A DNA stretch of 64,000 nucleotides from Actinomycetota bacterium (GCA_009699245.1 WLOQ01000004.1:155815-219814), one strand, 5' to 3'; shown: positions 39,625 to 48,710, counted from the stretch's first letter. Translations and numbers: made by a program. Notes: generated from the sequence alone by a model not told the origin.

Positions 39625-40440
39625 TCAGTTCGGGTGACGAGCGAAACCGCCGTCAATCCGGATGTTGGCGCCGGTGATGTACCGGCCGTAGTGGCTTGCC
39701 AGCAGGCAGATCGTGGCCGCGATGTCGCTCGGCTCGCCGACGAAGCCGGCGGGCAGCGGAATCATCTCCGTGACGGCGAACTTCTCGACCTCCTCGAAGG
39801 TCTCGCCCCATCCATTCTGCTCCCCGAGGACCTTGAACCAGTCCTCCATCACGGGCGTGCGGATCATGCCCGGCGTGATCGTGTTCGCGGTGATGCCGGT
39901 GTTCGACAGCGCACGCGAAACCGAGACGGTCAGGTTGATCATCGCGGCTTTCGCCGCGGCGTAGTCCGGAATCTCGGCGAGTGCCGTGGTGGCGGCGGCG
40001 CTGCTGAAGTTGATGATGCGCCCCCAACCCTGCGCCTTCATGCCGGGAACGAACGCGTGGATCAGACGAACCGACGCGCCGACATTCTGCTCGTAGGTCG
40101 CGGTCCAGTCGTCCCACGGCACGTCGAACCAAGCGGGGTTGTTGCGCGAGTTCTTGCCGCCCCCCGCGTTGTTGACGAGGATGTCGATGCCGCCGACGGC
40201 GCGCTCGACCTGCTGGACGACGTCGGCGCAGATGGCCGGGTCGGCGAGATCGCCGAGGACCATCTCGACCTTGCCGCCTGCGGCGGCGATGCGCTCGGCG
40301 GTGTCCCGCGTTCGAGCCTCGTCACGACCGTGCACGACGACGATGCACCCCTCCTCCGCGAGCATCTCGGCGACGCCGATGCCGATGCCCGAACTGCTGC
40401 CGGTGACAAGGGCACGCTTGCCCTCGAGCTCCAGATCCAT
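39625..40440 (-). CDS. short-chain dehydrogenase/reductase
   Basis: 271 aa, classical SDR: TGSSSGIG cofactor loop, NNAG, Ser in NFSSAAAT and YAAAK. A GGAGGGGAGAG ribosome-binding site precedes the ATG. A 7-bp hairpin (40461-40477) lies just upstream of that site. The strong terminator at 40503-40538 isolates this gene from the SnoaL gene upstream, so it may have its own promoter in the short gap or depend on read-through. An alcohol/ketone step on the island substrate is likely. Confidence 0.9.
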   Translation of the reverse strand: MDLELEGKRALVTGSSSGIGIGVAEMLAEEGCIVVVHGRDEARTRDTAERIAAAGGKVEMVLGDLADPAICADVVQQVERAVGGIDILVNNAGGGKNSRNNPAWFDVPWDDWTATYEQNVGASVRLIHAFVPGMKAQGWGRIINFSSAAATTALAEIPDYAAAKAAMINLTVSVSRALSNTGITANTITPGMIRTPVMEDWFKVLGEQNGWGETFEEVEKFAVTEMIPLPAGFVGEPSDIAATICLLASHYGRYITGANIRIDGGFARHPN

Positions 40441-40488
40441 ATCTCTCCCCTCCCAAGGAGGCTCCCGATACGGGAGCCGATGGCCTGC

Positions 40489-40538
40489 AAAAGAAAACGC
40501 GCGCCGGTGGCGCCCCGGATGACCGGGGCGCCACCGGC
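40489..40538 (-). terminator. strong intrinsic terminator after the SnoaL-like gene
   Basis: 16-bp perfect stem (40503-40518 with 40523-40538) and a 4-nt loop, 8 nt after the SnoaL stop. On the minus strand it is followed by GCGCGTTTTCTTTT. This is the only hairpin in the window with a clear T-rich tail, so it is the best-supported rho-independent terminator here. Confidence 0.88.
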
Positions 40539-40545
40539 ATCGCGA

Positions 40546-40935
40546 CTAGAACATCGTGTTGCTGTTCGCTGCCTCTTCGGGGACGGGCTGCAGGACGTCC
40601 CAGTGCTCGACGACCTTGTAGTTCTCGTCCATGCGGAAGATGTCGACCACGGCGGTGCCGAGCTCGTCCTTCGTGAACTTGACGTGATGGTGGATCACGA
40701 CGATGTCGCCCTCGGCGATCACGCGCTTGATCTCGCTGTGGAAGTCCGGGACGGTCGGCAGGAAGCCCTTGAAGAAGGCCAGGAAGCCGTCCTTGCCGTC
40801 CGGAGCCATCGGGTTGTGCTGGATGTACTCGTCGCCCATGTACTCGGCGACGACCAGGTCCGGGTCCTTCTGGACGAAGGCGGCGTCGAACCAGGCCAGG
40901 GCGCCAGCCTTGGACTTCTCGCTATCAAAAGCCAT
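40546..40935 (-). CDS. SnoaL-like (NTF2-fold) protein, copy 1
   Basis: 129 aa, small cone-shaped alpha+beta barrel type. It has YIQHNP near residue 37 and ends VEHWDVLQPVPEEAANSNTMF. Members include polyketide cyclases, dehydratases and isomerases (BaiE has the same fold). GAGGAG precedes the ATG. A paralogue at 53119-53505 shares the same C-terminal pattern. It lies between the crotonase gene and a strong terminator, so the crotonase-SnoaL pair forms a two-gene unit. Confidence 0.85.
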   Translation of the reverse strand: MAFDSEKSKAGALAWFDAAFVQKDPDLVVAEYMGDEYIQHNPMAPDGKDGFLAFFKGFLPTVPDFHSEIKRVIAEGDIVVIHHHVKFTKDELGTAVVDIFRMDENYKVVEHWDVLQPVPEEAANSNTMF

Positions 40936-41001
40936 CTGTACTTCTCCTCGTGGAACGTCGGTTGACAGGCCGTGATGCTATAGCGCGCGGCTCGACTGCC
41001 G

Positions 41002-41802
41002 CTAGGCGCCCTGGAAATTCGCCTTGCGCTTCTCCATGAACGAGCTCGCGCTCTCGCGGAAATCGTCGGAGAGATGCAAGGTGCGCGAGCGCCGGATCCG
41101 ACCCTGGAGCTCGATCTCCTCGTTGATCTGGCGACGCGCCTCGACGATCTGCCGGACGGCGAGCGGCGGCAGCTCGAGGATCTGGCGGGCCAGGGCCTCG
41201 GCCTCCGCGAGGTGGGTGCCGGGCGCCACGAGGCGGTCGATGGCCGCGGCGGCCTTGGCCTCCTCGGCGCTGAAGAAGCGGCCGGTCAGCGCGCAGTCCG
41301 TGGCGAACCCGAGCGAGCTGCGCCCGGCGAGCATCATGAGGTAGCGGGTCGAGTCGGTCCCGCGGACCGTCTCCGTGACCTGGAACTGCGTGCCCTCCTC
41401 GGCGACGATGAGGTCGCACATCATCGCGAGGTAGAGGCCGGCGCCCATCGCGTAGCCGTGGACGGCGGCGATCAGCGGCTTCCAGTTCACCATCGCGTAG
41501 GGCAGGTCGCCCGTCTTCGCATCGCGCTCCTCAGGGCCGCCGAGCTTGCGCAGCTCCTCCTTCGGGCGCAGCTGGCGCTGCTTGACGTCGGCACCGCTCG
41601 TGAAGACCTTGCCGTTGCCGTGCAGGACCCCGACGAAGGCGTCGTCGTCATCGTCCATGCGCACGAGCGTGCGGCGCAGCTGGCGCACGACGTCGTCGCT
41701 GAGCGCGTTGCGCTTCTCCGGGCGGTTGAGCGTGATGAACGCGATCCCGTCCTCGACCCTGTAGAGGACCTGCTCTTCGACCTGCTCGCCTGCTGCGCTC
41801 AT
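41002..41802 (-). CDS. crotonase-fold protein lacking the first catalytic Glu
   Basis: 266 aa, enoyl-CoA hydratase/isomerase family. The oxyanion-hole segments are FTSGADVK and GYAMGAGLYLAMMCD. In classical enoyl-CoA hydratase the second segment reads GGGxE, and that Glu helps activate water. Here Tyr124 stands at that position, while E144 matches the second catalytic Glu. An isomerase, hydrolase or C-C lyase role is therefore at least as likely as hydration. It is followed by a SnoaL-like gene 66 nt downstream and is divergent from the gene at 41861. Confidence 0.82.
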   Translation of the reverse strand: MSAAGEQVEEQVLYRVEDGIAFITLNRPEKRNALSDDVVRQLRRTLVRMDDDDDAFVGVLHGNGKVFTSGADVKQRQLRPKEELRKLGGPEERDAKTGDLPYAMVNWKPLIAAVHGYAMGAGLYLAMMCDLIVAEEGTQFQVTETVRGTDSTRYLMMLAGRSSLGFATDCALTGRFFSAEEAKAAAAIDRLVAPGTHLAEAEALARQILELPPLAVRQIVEARRQINEEIELQGRIRRSRTLHLSDDFRESASSFMEKRKANFQGA

Positions 41803-41860
41803 GGAATCCCCTCGTGTGTTCGCGTTTCGCCGGGGCAGCCTAGTCGGTTAGGTTGCCGCC

Positions 41861-42823
41861 ATGACGACCCTTCCTGATTCCGCAGAACACCCGCAGCCCG
41901 TCCCGGAGATTCCGCTCTGGAGCGAGAACATCTGCTTCTCCGGCTGGGACCGCAAGCGCAACATCGGAGTCTTCACGCACCAGGGCCGCACGGCGATCGA
42001 CCCGCATCTCTGGCACGAGATCGTCGCCGTCCATCTCCCCGACGGGCGCACCCACGTCGGCCGGAACTTCTCGTACGGCCAGTCCGAGGACGGGCCGACG
42101 GGGTCGCTGCTGTCGTGCGAGGTGACGAGCCCGTTCAAGAGCTGGCGGGTCGCCTTCGCCGGCCCGCTGCTGCTCTCCTCCGACGCGGCGCTCGCCGCGG
42201 GACCCCTCAGCGATGGCCGCCAGCCCGGCGTCTCGCTTGACCTGACCTGGACCTCCGACGGGGAGATCTGGGACTTCACCCATCAGGGTATCGGCGACTG
42301 GGGCAGCGGTCACTACCAGCAGCTCGGCGAACTCAACGGTCGCTTCACGAGCGCCGACATCGACACCGAGCTCGAGCTCGTGGGCTGGCGTGACCACAGC
42401 AAGGGGCCGCGCGACCTCTCCCCCTTCGTGCACCACAACAACATCAACGCGCAGTTCGAGGACGGCACCTCGTTCTTCGCGGTGCAGCTGCAGGACGACA
42501 AGTCCGACACGCCCGTTCTGCGCATGCGCTACGACACCCCCGACGGCGTCACCGAGCTCGACTGCGTGCCGATGCCGGTGATCGACGACGTGCGCAACCC
42601 GTCGACGCACTACTCATTCACGCTGCCGCTGCCGGACGGCCCGAAGACCGTGACGGTCAAGCAGCTCTGCCAGCTGCCGGTGACGATGTTCCCGCCGAAC
42701 GACATGGCGCTCGGGCTCATCGACGGCCCTGGCGCGTACTGCCTGTGGATGGGGCAGGGGCGGTTCGAGCTGGACGGCGTCGTCGGCTACGGCCACGTCG
42801 AGCGCGCCGCGCGCGTGCTCTGA
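41861..42823 (+). CDS. unrecognised 320-aa protein, possibly lipocalin/CrtC-like beta barrel
   Basis: 320 aa, no signal peptide, no membrane segment. It is rich in Trp/His/Asp and beta-strand-like patterns (SENICFSGWDRKRNIGVF, VTELDCVPMPVID, YCLWMGQGRFELDGVVGYGHVERA). It reminds me of large two-domain beta-barrel proteins such as hydroxyneurosporene-synthase/AttH-like families, but I cannot assign it. The only plus-strand gene in the 26-49 kb stretch, transcribed divergently from the crotonase gene across 58 nt and ending 7 nt from the convergent epoxide-hydrolase-like gene. Confidence 0.6.
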   Translation: MTTLPDSAEHPQPVPEIPLWSENICFSGWDRKRNIGVFTHQGRTAIDPHLWHEIVAVHLPDGRTHVGRNFSYGQSEDGPTGSLLSCEVTSPFKSWRVAFAGPLLLSSDAALAAGPLSDGRQPGVSLDLTWTSDGEIWDFTHQGIGDWGSGHYQQLGELNGRFTSADIDTELELVGWRDHSKGPRDLSPFVHHNNINAQFEDGTSFFAVQLQDDKSDTPVLRMRYDTPDGVTELDCVPMPVIDDVRNPSTHYSFTLPLPDGPKTVTVKQLCQLPVTMFPPNDMALGLIDGPGAYCLWMGQGRFELDGVVGYGHVERAARVL

Positions 42824-42830
42824 CGACAGG

Positions 42831-43673
42831 TCAGGCGAGGAACGTCAGCAGCCGGTCGAGCGTCGCGGCCGGCTGCTCCTCGGGCATCCAGTGCCCGCAG
42901 CGCTCGATGACGGCCGACTCGACGTTCTCGGCGACGGCGCGCATCGCGTTGCCGGGCGTCCCGCCGAGGCTCGCATCGCCCCCCAGGGCGAGCACGGGCA
43001 TCGTGAGCTTCGTGCGTGCCGCCTCCTGCATCGCCGGGAGATCCTGGTCCATCGTGCGGTACCAGTTGAACCCGGCGCGCATCGCCCCGAGCCCGGAGTA
43101 GCAGCGCACGTACTCCTCGATCGCCTCGGGCTCGATCGCCGACGCGTTGTAGGCGTTGCGCTCCCAGAAGTAACTCAGGTAGGTCCGCTCGCGGCCGACC
43201 GTCATCGCCTCCGGAAGGTCAGCGACGGCATGGAAGGCGTTGTGCCAGAGCTCGCCCTCCAGCCGCAGGTCGAACTCGTAGTCGACGCCGAAGACGAGCG
43301 TCTCGAGCATCGCGAGGCGCTCGACCGGCGCCTTGAGGCCGGCGGCATAGAGGTACGCCACGGGGCCGCCCCAGTCGTGACCGACGAGCCGGATCGCATC
43401 GAAGCCGAGCTCCTCAACGAGCGCGCGCACGTCGGTCGCGATCGTCGTCTTGTCGTACCCGCCGGCGGGCTTGGAGGAGTCACCGATGCCGCGCAGGTCC
43501 GGGGCGATCACCGTGTAGTGCTCGGAGAGCGGGCCGATGAGCTTGCGCCACATGAACCACGTCGATCCCCACCCGTGGAGCAGCACGAGCGGCGGGCCCT
43601 CGCCGGCGCGCACGTAGTGCATCGTCATCCCGTTGACGCTCCGGGCGTCGTGTACGAGCTGCGCCTCTCCCAT
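42831..43673 (-). CDS. alpha/beta hydrolase, epoxide-hydrolase-like
   Basis: 280 aa. LLHGWGSTWFMW forms the oxyanion segment, and GHDWGG carries the nucleophile Asp100 expected for epoxide hydrolases or haloalkane dehalogenases rather than a Ser of esterases. A catalytic His is likely in ERCGHWMPEEQP near the C-terminus. It should open an epoxide or hydrolyse a related bond. It lies 14 nt after the LLM flavoprotein gene and is the last gene of the run 48234 to 42831. Confidence 0.85.
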   Translation of the reverse strand: MGEAQLVHDARSVNGMTMHYVRAGEGPPLVLLHGWGSTWFMWRKLIGPLSEHYTVIAPDLRGIGDSSKPAGGYDKTTIATDVRALVEELGFDAIRLVGHDWGGPVAYLYAAGLKAPVERLAMLETLVFGVDYEFDLRLEGELWHNAFHAVADLPEAMTVGRERTYLSYFWERNAYNASAIEPEAIEEYVRCYSGLGAMRAGFNWYRTMDQDLPAMQEAARTKLTMPVLALGGDASLGGTPGNAMRAVAENVESAVIERCGHWMPEEQPAATLDRLLTFLA

Positions 43674-43687
43674 GATGTGCTCCCCGG

Positions 43688-44737
43688 TCAGTGGGCGCCC
43701 GCGAGCTCCGCACGCGGGACGAGCCCGTAGGCGTCGGCGACCAGCCGGTGCGAGGTGAAGCGCGCATGCGGATCGGCGATCAGGTCTTGGATCATCAGCT
43801 CATCGGCGCCGCTCTCGGCGACCATCCGGTCGAGGGTCTCGACCACGCTCTCCGGGCCACCGGCGACGAAGCGCGGCCAGCGTCCGTCGGGCGTGACCCA
43901 CGTCGCCTCGTCGCGCTGCTGGTCGGTGAGCTCGGTCAGGGCGACCTCCGGCGTGGGGACGCCCTGGTCCTCGACGCCGCGCATGAGCCGGGCGATGAAG
44001 CCCTTGACGCAGTAGACGAGGTGCCGGCCGGCCTCGTCGTTCTCCGCGCACGTCGTGTTGACGGCGAGCATCGCGCGCGGCGCGCCGGTGCCGAACGGCG
44101 TCGGCCGGAACTCACGGCGGTAGAGCTGCAGCATGTCGGCGGCGATCGCCGGATTGATGAAGGTGGCGAAGGCGTAGCCGATGCCGAGCTGCGCGGCGAG
44201 GTGGGCGCTGCTCGGGCTCGAGCCGAGGAGCCATGTGTCCGGCGCGCCCGCGACGGACGGCATCATCGGGCGCGTCGCGAAGGGGTGGTCCTCGGGGAAG
44301 GCGTTGTGGAACCAGGCGACGACCTCGCTGACCTGCTGTGCGTGATCGTCCACCGGCTGCGAGCGGCGGTCGCGGCGCAGCGCGACGTCGGCGACCGGGC
44401 CGCCGTACGAGCGGCCGAGACCGAGGTCGATGCGCCCCGGGAACATCGCGTTGAGCTGCTGGAAGCTCTCCGCGACCTTGAACGGGCTGTAGTGGTTGAG
44501 CAGCACCGCGCCGGATCCGACGCGGATCTCGCTGGTCATGGCCGCGGCCGCGGCGATGAGCAGCTCGGGGCTGTGGCCGGCGTGGCTCGGCGTGAGGTGG
44601 TGCTCGGCGAACCAGACGCGCTTGTACCCGAGCGCCTCGAGTTCGACCGCCCGGCGCATGGACTCGTCGAGCGCCTCCGTCTCGCTGCGATTCGGCGAGA
44701 CCGTGCTCAGCTCAACCATCGAAAGCGGTACGCGCAT
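43688..44737 (-). CDS. LLM-class flavin-dependent oxidoreductase
   Basis: 349 aa, bacterial-luciferase-like TIM barrel. Typical segments are RVWFAEHHLTPSHAGHSPELLIAAAAAMTS, the RVGSGAVLLNHYSPFKVAE strand, and FPGRIDLGLGRSYGG. Such enzymes use reduced FMN (or F420) supplied by a separate reductase for oxygenation or hydride transfer. The AEHH signature favours the FMN monooxygenase-like group. It starts 5 nt after the MBL gene and is co-transcribed with it. Confidence 0.87.
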   Translation of the reverse strand: MRVPLSMVELSTVSPNRSETEALDESMRRAVELEALGYKRVWFAEHHLTPSHAGHSPELLIAAAAAMTSEIRVGSGAVLLNHYSPFKVAESFQQLNAMFPGRIDLGLGRSYGGPVADVALRRDRRSQPVDDHAQQVSEVVAWFHNAFPEDHPFATRPMMPSVAGAPDTWLLGSSPSSAHLAAQLGIGYAFATFINPAIAADMLQLYRREFRPTPFGTGAPRAMLAVNTTCAENDEAGRHLVYCVKGFIARLMRGVEDQGVPTPEVALTELTDQQRDEATWVTPDGRWPRFVAGGPESVVETLDRMVAESGADELMIQDLIADPHARFTSHRLVADAYGLVPRAELAGAH

Positions 44738-44742
44738 GCGGG

Positions 44743-45669
44743 TCAGTCCTGTCCGAGGAAACGGAATTCGAGGCGGTCGCCGCGCGAGACGATGCGTCCC
44801 GCCGACGGCGCCGGGAAGTGTCCCGGCAGCACGATGGTATCCGTGTCGGCGAACCGCTCAAAGAGCCCGCGGCGCGTCGCCTGCGCCTGCTCTGGGTCGC
44901 GGTCGGCGAGGTTGCCGATCTCCGGGTGGTTGAGCTGCAGGAGATGGTGGAAGGCGTCGCCCGTGGCCACCGCCGTGCGCCCGCCGCCCTCGATGAGCAC
45001 GCCGGCGTGGCCGCGCGTGTGCCCCGGCATCGCTTCGAGGCGCACCCCGTGGGCGAGCTCGTCGACGATCACATGGTCGGGATCGACGAACTGCGCGAGG
45101 CCGTGCTCGATCACCGGCAGGACGCTGTCCTCCCAGGAGCGCGCGAGGTCATGGTCGAGCTCGAAGCGCCGTTCCCCGTGGTCGTACCAGTCGGTCATGT
45201 CCGCGAAGTCCACGGGCGACATGAGGTACGCGGCGTTCGGGAAGGTCGGCACCCACGTCCCATCGACGAGCTGCGTGTTCCAGCCGATGTGATCCGGATG
45301 CAGATGCGTGCACATGACGACGTCCACCTCGTCAGGCCGCACGCCGGCAGCGGCGAGCCGCTCGAGATACGGCTCATTGAGGAGATGGACATTGCCGAAC
45401 ACGGGCCGCTGCTTGTGGTTGCCGTTGCACGTGTCGACGAGGATCGTGCGGCCCTGAGCGCGGATCACCCAGGTATGAGCGCTGAGGATGAGCTTGCCGG
45501 TCTGGGGGTCGACCGAGCGCCAGTCGAACTCGCGGCGCGCCTCCTCGAGCAGTTCCGGGGACAACTCGAAGAGGAGCTCGGGCGGGAAGTCCCACTTCTC
45601 GAGCTCGACGACCCGCTGAATCGTCGTCGAGCCGAGCTCGACGATCGGGGTGACCGGGTAGGTGCTCAC
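44743..45669 (-). CDS. metallo-beta-lactamase-fold hydrolase (lactonase-like)
   Basis: 308 aa. The metal motif CTHLHPDHIGWN is at about 119-130, with further ligands in PGHTRGHAG, TGDAFHH and LPGHFPAP. The overall pattern matches AHL-lactonase-like MBL proteins, so lactone or ester hydrolysis is plausible. The ATG overlaps the upstream FAD dehydrogenase stop by 4 nt. Distinct from the shorter MBL protein at 32988-33722. Confidence 0.87.
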   Translation of the reverse strand: MSTYPVTPIVELGSTTIQRVVELEKWDFPPELLFELSPELLEEARREFDWRSVDPQTGKLILSAHTWVIRAQGRTILVDTCNGNHKQRPVFGNVHLLNEPYLERLAAAGVRPDEVDVVMCTHLHPDHIGWNTQLVDGTWVPTFPNAAYLMSPVDFADMTDWYDHGERRFELDHDLARSWEDSVLPVIEHGLAQFVDPDHVIVDELAHGVRLEAMPGHTRGHAGVLIEGGGRTAVATGDAFHHLLQLNHPEIGNLADRDPEQAQATRRGLFERFADTDTIVLPGHFPAPSAGRIVSRGDRLEFRFLGQD

Positions 45670-47366
45670 GCCTGGACCGCCACCTGGCTCGGACGCGGCT
45701 CGAGGGCCACAGCCTGCTGCCCGGCGATGTAGCCGTAGGTCAGCGCCAGGCCGATCGTGTTGCCACCGGTCCAGTAGCCCGCGCCCGATGCCGACGCGGC
45801 GCAGTTGCCGGCCGCATAGAGGCGCGGGACGGGCGTGCCGTCCTTGCGCAGCACCTGCGCGTTGGTGTCGGTCCGCGGCCCGCCCTTCGTGTCGAGAATG
45901 CCGGCCGCCGTGATGATGCAGTGGTAGGGGCCGTGCGGCGCGATCGGATACATCGTCCGGTTCGGGTGGCTGCCGTGGCGGCCGGGGCCCGATGCGTCGA
46001 CCTGGATCGGCTCCTCGCCGCGGCGAAACTCCGGGTCGAACCCCTTCTCCGCGTAGTCGTTGAAGGTCGCGATGCTGGAGCGCAGGCCATCGACGAATCC
46101 GTCGGCGAGGTCGAAGCCGCCGACCTTGTCTGCCATGCCCGCGAGGCGGGCGCGAATCTCGACCTCGAGCTCCTCGAGCGTCGGGGCGCTGATGACGTAC
46201 GGCGCGGTGTGACCGCCGGGCGGCACCGGGAAGCGCGCCGGGAAGTAGTCGTTCGAATCCCGCGCGACGGCGTCGTCGTAGATCATGAACAGCAGGCGGT
46301 TCTTGTCGTTCCCCTGCTCGTCGCGCTCGAAGTGAATCGGACCGCGCTGGTCGTAGACCGCCTTCTCATTGACGACCCGGCGCCCCTCGCGGTCGACGTA
46401 GATCATGCTGTCGCCGTAGGGGTAGAAGAGCAGCGAGATGACCTCGGTCGACTCGAGCACGAGCTCGACCGCGACCTCGCCCCACCACGCCTCGCCGAGA
46501 TGGGCGGTGTCCACGTCGAGTTCCTCGGTGAGTCGCAGGAAGTCGCCCTGGATCGTCGGCACGGAGCAGGAGCCCATGACGAGTCCCGGCATGTTCTCCT
46601 TGAGGAGCTCCTGGTTCTGGCCGAAGCCGCCCGTCCCGAAGATCACGGCCTGACGCGCGAGGAAGGTGTTCTTCTCCGTGGTCACGCCGATGACCTCGCC
46701 GTCCTGCGTGTGGAGGATCCCGTCCACGCGCTGGCCGGTCAGCACCCGCGCGCCGCGCCGCTCGGCGCCCGCCAGGAGCTGGCGGATGAGTTCGCGGCCG
46801 TAGCCGGTGAGCCCATCCGGCGTGGTCGGCCCGAGCGTACGGCCGTAATAGATCTGCTCCTCCTCGAACTGCGTGAAGTAGCTCGGAAGGCCGCGCGGCT
46901 CGCCGGCCATGGAGAAGGCGACCTCGAGCGTGAGCACGCCATCGCCCTCGAGCGTCTCGATGACCTCCGACGAGCGGTCATAGAACGTCGTGATCAGGTC
47001 GTAGTCGAGCTGCTCGAGCCCGAGGCGCTCATCCTGCGGGTCGTACCGGTCCGGGAACGCGACCTTCGCCAGGAGCTTCAGCGTCGTCGCGCGGTCCTCG
47101 ACGATCCCGGCCTCACGATGGAAGCGGTTGGCGGTGACCATGAACCCGCCCGCCGACTTCACGGTCGTGCCGCCGGGCTCCGCCGCCGCCTCGAGCACGA
47201 GGACCTCGGCTCCGGCGGCGACGGCCGCGTTGGCCGCGGCGAGGCCCGCAGAGCCCCCGCCGATGACCACCACGTCCGCTTCGATCGTCTCGCCCGCCGG
47301 CGGCTCAAAGCGCCCGACCCGGATTGCCGGCTTCACTCCGTATGCGTCCTCAGGAACCGGGGTCAT
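45666..47366 (-). CDS. FAD-dependent dehydrogenase, fumarate reductase/ketosteroid dehydrogenase superfamily (copy 2)
   Basis: 566 aa. Rossmann motif VIGGGSAGLAAANAA and AEPGGTTVKSAGGFM flavin segment near the N-terminus; RLYAAGNCAASASGAGYWTGGNTIG at the C-terminal end. Similar over its length to the protein at 34733-36439 (for example the FPDRYDPQ region against YPELYDPE), so these arose by duplication. Expected to dehydrogenate or reduce a C=C bond adjacent to a carbonyl. Follows an SDR gene by 40 nt and is coupled to the MBL gene. Confidence 0.87.
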   Translation of the reverse strand: MTPVPEDAYGVKPAIRVGRFEPPAGETIEADVVVIGGGSAGLAAANAAVAAGAEVLVLEAAAEPGGTTVKSAGGFMVTANRFHREAGIVEDRATTLKLLAKVAFPDRYDPQDERLGLEQLDYDLITTFYDRSSEVIETLEGDGVLTLEVAFSMAGEPRGLPSYFTQFEEEQIYYGRTLGPTTPDGLTGYGRELIRQLLAGAERRGARVLTGQRVDGILHTQDGEVIGVTTEKNTFLARQAVIFGTGGFGQNQELLKENMPGLVMGSCSVPTIQGDFLRLTEELDVDTAHLGEAWWGEVAVELVLESTEVISLLFYPYGDSMIYVDREGRRVVNEKAVYDQRGPIHFERDEQGNDKNRLLFMIYDDAVARDSNDYFPARFPVPPGGHTAPYVISAPTLEELEVEIRARLAGMADKVGGFDLADGFVDGLRSSIATFNDYAEKGFDPEFRRGEEPIQVDASGPGRHGSHPNRTMYPIAPHGPYHCIITAAGILDTKGGPRTDTNAQVLRKDGTPVPRLYAAGNCAASASGAGYWTGGNTIGLALTYGYIAGQQAVALEPRPSQVAVQA

Positions 47367-47406
47367 GCGCTCTCCTTCATCGTGGGGCCGGCGGGCGGTC
47401 GGGCCG

Positions 47407-48234
47407 TCAGGCCTTCTTGTTCATTTCATGCGCGGGTGCGAGCGCTGCGCGCGCCACGAGCAGGGACGACGACGAACCACCGTCGACGACGATCTTCGAG
47501 CCGGTCGTGTAGCTGCTCTCGTCGGAGCCGAGGTAGACAGCCGCCCAGGCGACCTCCTCCGGCTCGGGGATGCGCCCGATCGGGAAGCTCTTGGCGATCG
47601 CATCGACGGCCTCGTAGAAGCCGGGCGCGCTGTTGATCGCGGCCGTGTTCATCGGACCGGGGTGGATCGAGTTGGCACGCACGCCGTCGGGGCCGTGGGT
47701 CGTCGCGACGTGGCGGATGAGCGACGAGACGCCGGCCTTGGCCGCCTGGTAGGACGCCTGCGAGGGGAAGGCGACGTCCGCCCCGTTGGTCGACGAGATC
47801 GCGACGATGCTGCCCTTGCCGCGCTCGATCATGCCCGGCAGCACGGCGCGGAAGCCGTGGTAGTGCCCGGTGAGGTTGACGTCGATCGACTTCGCCCACG
47901 TCTCCGGGTCCTCGCCCATGATCGGGGGAAGCGAGAAGAAGTACGCGTTCGAGACGAGCACGTCCGGGGTGTGGCCGAACTCGCTCGCGCAGCGGGCGAC
48001 GGCGGCGTCCCAATCGGCGATGCTCGTGACGTCGAGGTGCTGGTAGACGACCGGCAGACCGAGGCCTGCGAGCTTGTCGGCGGCCGCCTGGCCGACGTCG
48101 TCGAGGATGTCGCTGAGCATGACGCCGGCTGCGCCCTGCTCGGCGTAGAGCCGGCCGATCTCCAGCCCGAGCCCGCGGGCCGAGCCCGAGATCAGTGCAA
48201 CCTTGCCCTGAAGCCTGTCGCCCTTCACTGCCAT
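47407..48234 (-). CDS. short-chain dehydrogenase/reductase
   Basis: 275 aa with SGSARGLG cofactor loop, SNAY in place of the NNAG motif, Ser in AISSTNG and YQAAK. It may form the first gene of the unit SDR-FAD-MBL-LLM-epoxide hydrolase, because a strong hairpin lies upstream at 48290-48318. The SDR plus FAD dehydrogenase pairing mirrors that at 34733-37360. Confidence 0.88.
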   Translation of the reverse strand: MAVKGDRLQGKVALISGSARGLGLEIGRLYAEQGAAGVMLSDILDDVGQAAADKLAGLGLPVVYQHLDVTSIADWDAAVARCASEFGHTPDVLVSNAYFFSLPPIMGEDPETWAKSIDVNLTGHYHGFRAVLPGMIERGKGSIVAISSTNGADVAFPSQASYQAAKAGVSSLIRHVATTHGPDGVRANSIHPGPMNTAAINSAPGFYEAVDAIAKSFPIGRIPEPEEVAWAAVYLGSDESSYTTGSKIVVDGGSSSSLLVARAALAPAHEMNKKA

Positions 48235-48289
48235 GTCGATCTCCCTGTGAGGTTCCGGGGTCGCGCTTTGTACGCGCCCTCTATGACGT

Positions 48290-48318
48290 TCGGCCGGGGG
48301 TCGCTGACCCCCGGCCGA
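48290..48318 (-). terminator. hairpin between the EthD-like pair and the SDR gene
   Basis: 13-bp perfect stem (48290-48302 and 48306-48318) with a very short loop, 42 nt after the stop of the gene at 48360. No T-run. Likely ends the two-gene EthD-like transcript. Confidence 0.65.
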
Positions 48319-48359
48319 GTGAGCCTACCGATGCCGCTCGAGGCGGCACAGCGCTGCGA

Positions 48360-48704
48360 TCAGGCGGCGACGAGCGAGGCGATCTGGTCGTAGGCCCAGG
48401 TCCCCATGTCGGTCTGATCGATCGAATCGGGAAGCACCATGCGGCCGCTCCCGACCTCGTCGAGGAGGGTCGCGAAGGCCTCCTCGGGCGAGCACTCGAG
48501 ATCGTAGATCGCGAGGTACGAGTACTTGTTCGGCGTCCCGACATCAGCCGGGAGCTGGTCGGCGCTGAGCTTGAAGCGCGTGGCGGCGACGAACCCGGGC
48601 AGCGCGACCACCTCTGGGAGGTGGATCTCGTTGTACCAGGTGTTGAACTCCTCTTCGTTGCCGGCAGTCGCGTTGGTCATGACGACGAGCTTGTGATTGG
48701 ACAT
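48360..48704 (-). CDS. small dimeric alpha/beta-barrel (EthD-like) protein
   Basis: 114 aa from the ATG at 48704. MSNHKLVVMTNATAGNEEEFNTWYNEIHLPEVVALPGFVAATRF is a typical ferredoxin-fold start with the conserved EIHLPE segment. No ribosome-binding site is visible; a promoter-like pair places the predicted transcript start at the ATG itself. An in-frame GTG lies 15 nt upstream. Probably a small-molecule-binding partner or minor enzyme; activity unknown. Follows another EthD-like gene by 44 nt. Confidence 0.75.
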   Translation of the reverse strand: MSNHKLVVMTNATAGNEEEFNTWYNEIHLPEVVALPGFVAATRFKLSADQLPADVGTPNKYSYLAIYDLECSPEEAFATLLDEVGSGRMVLPDSIDQTDMGTWAYDQIASLVAA

Positions 48705-48710
48705 GTGCGC

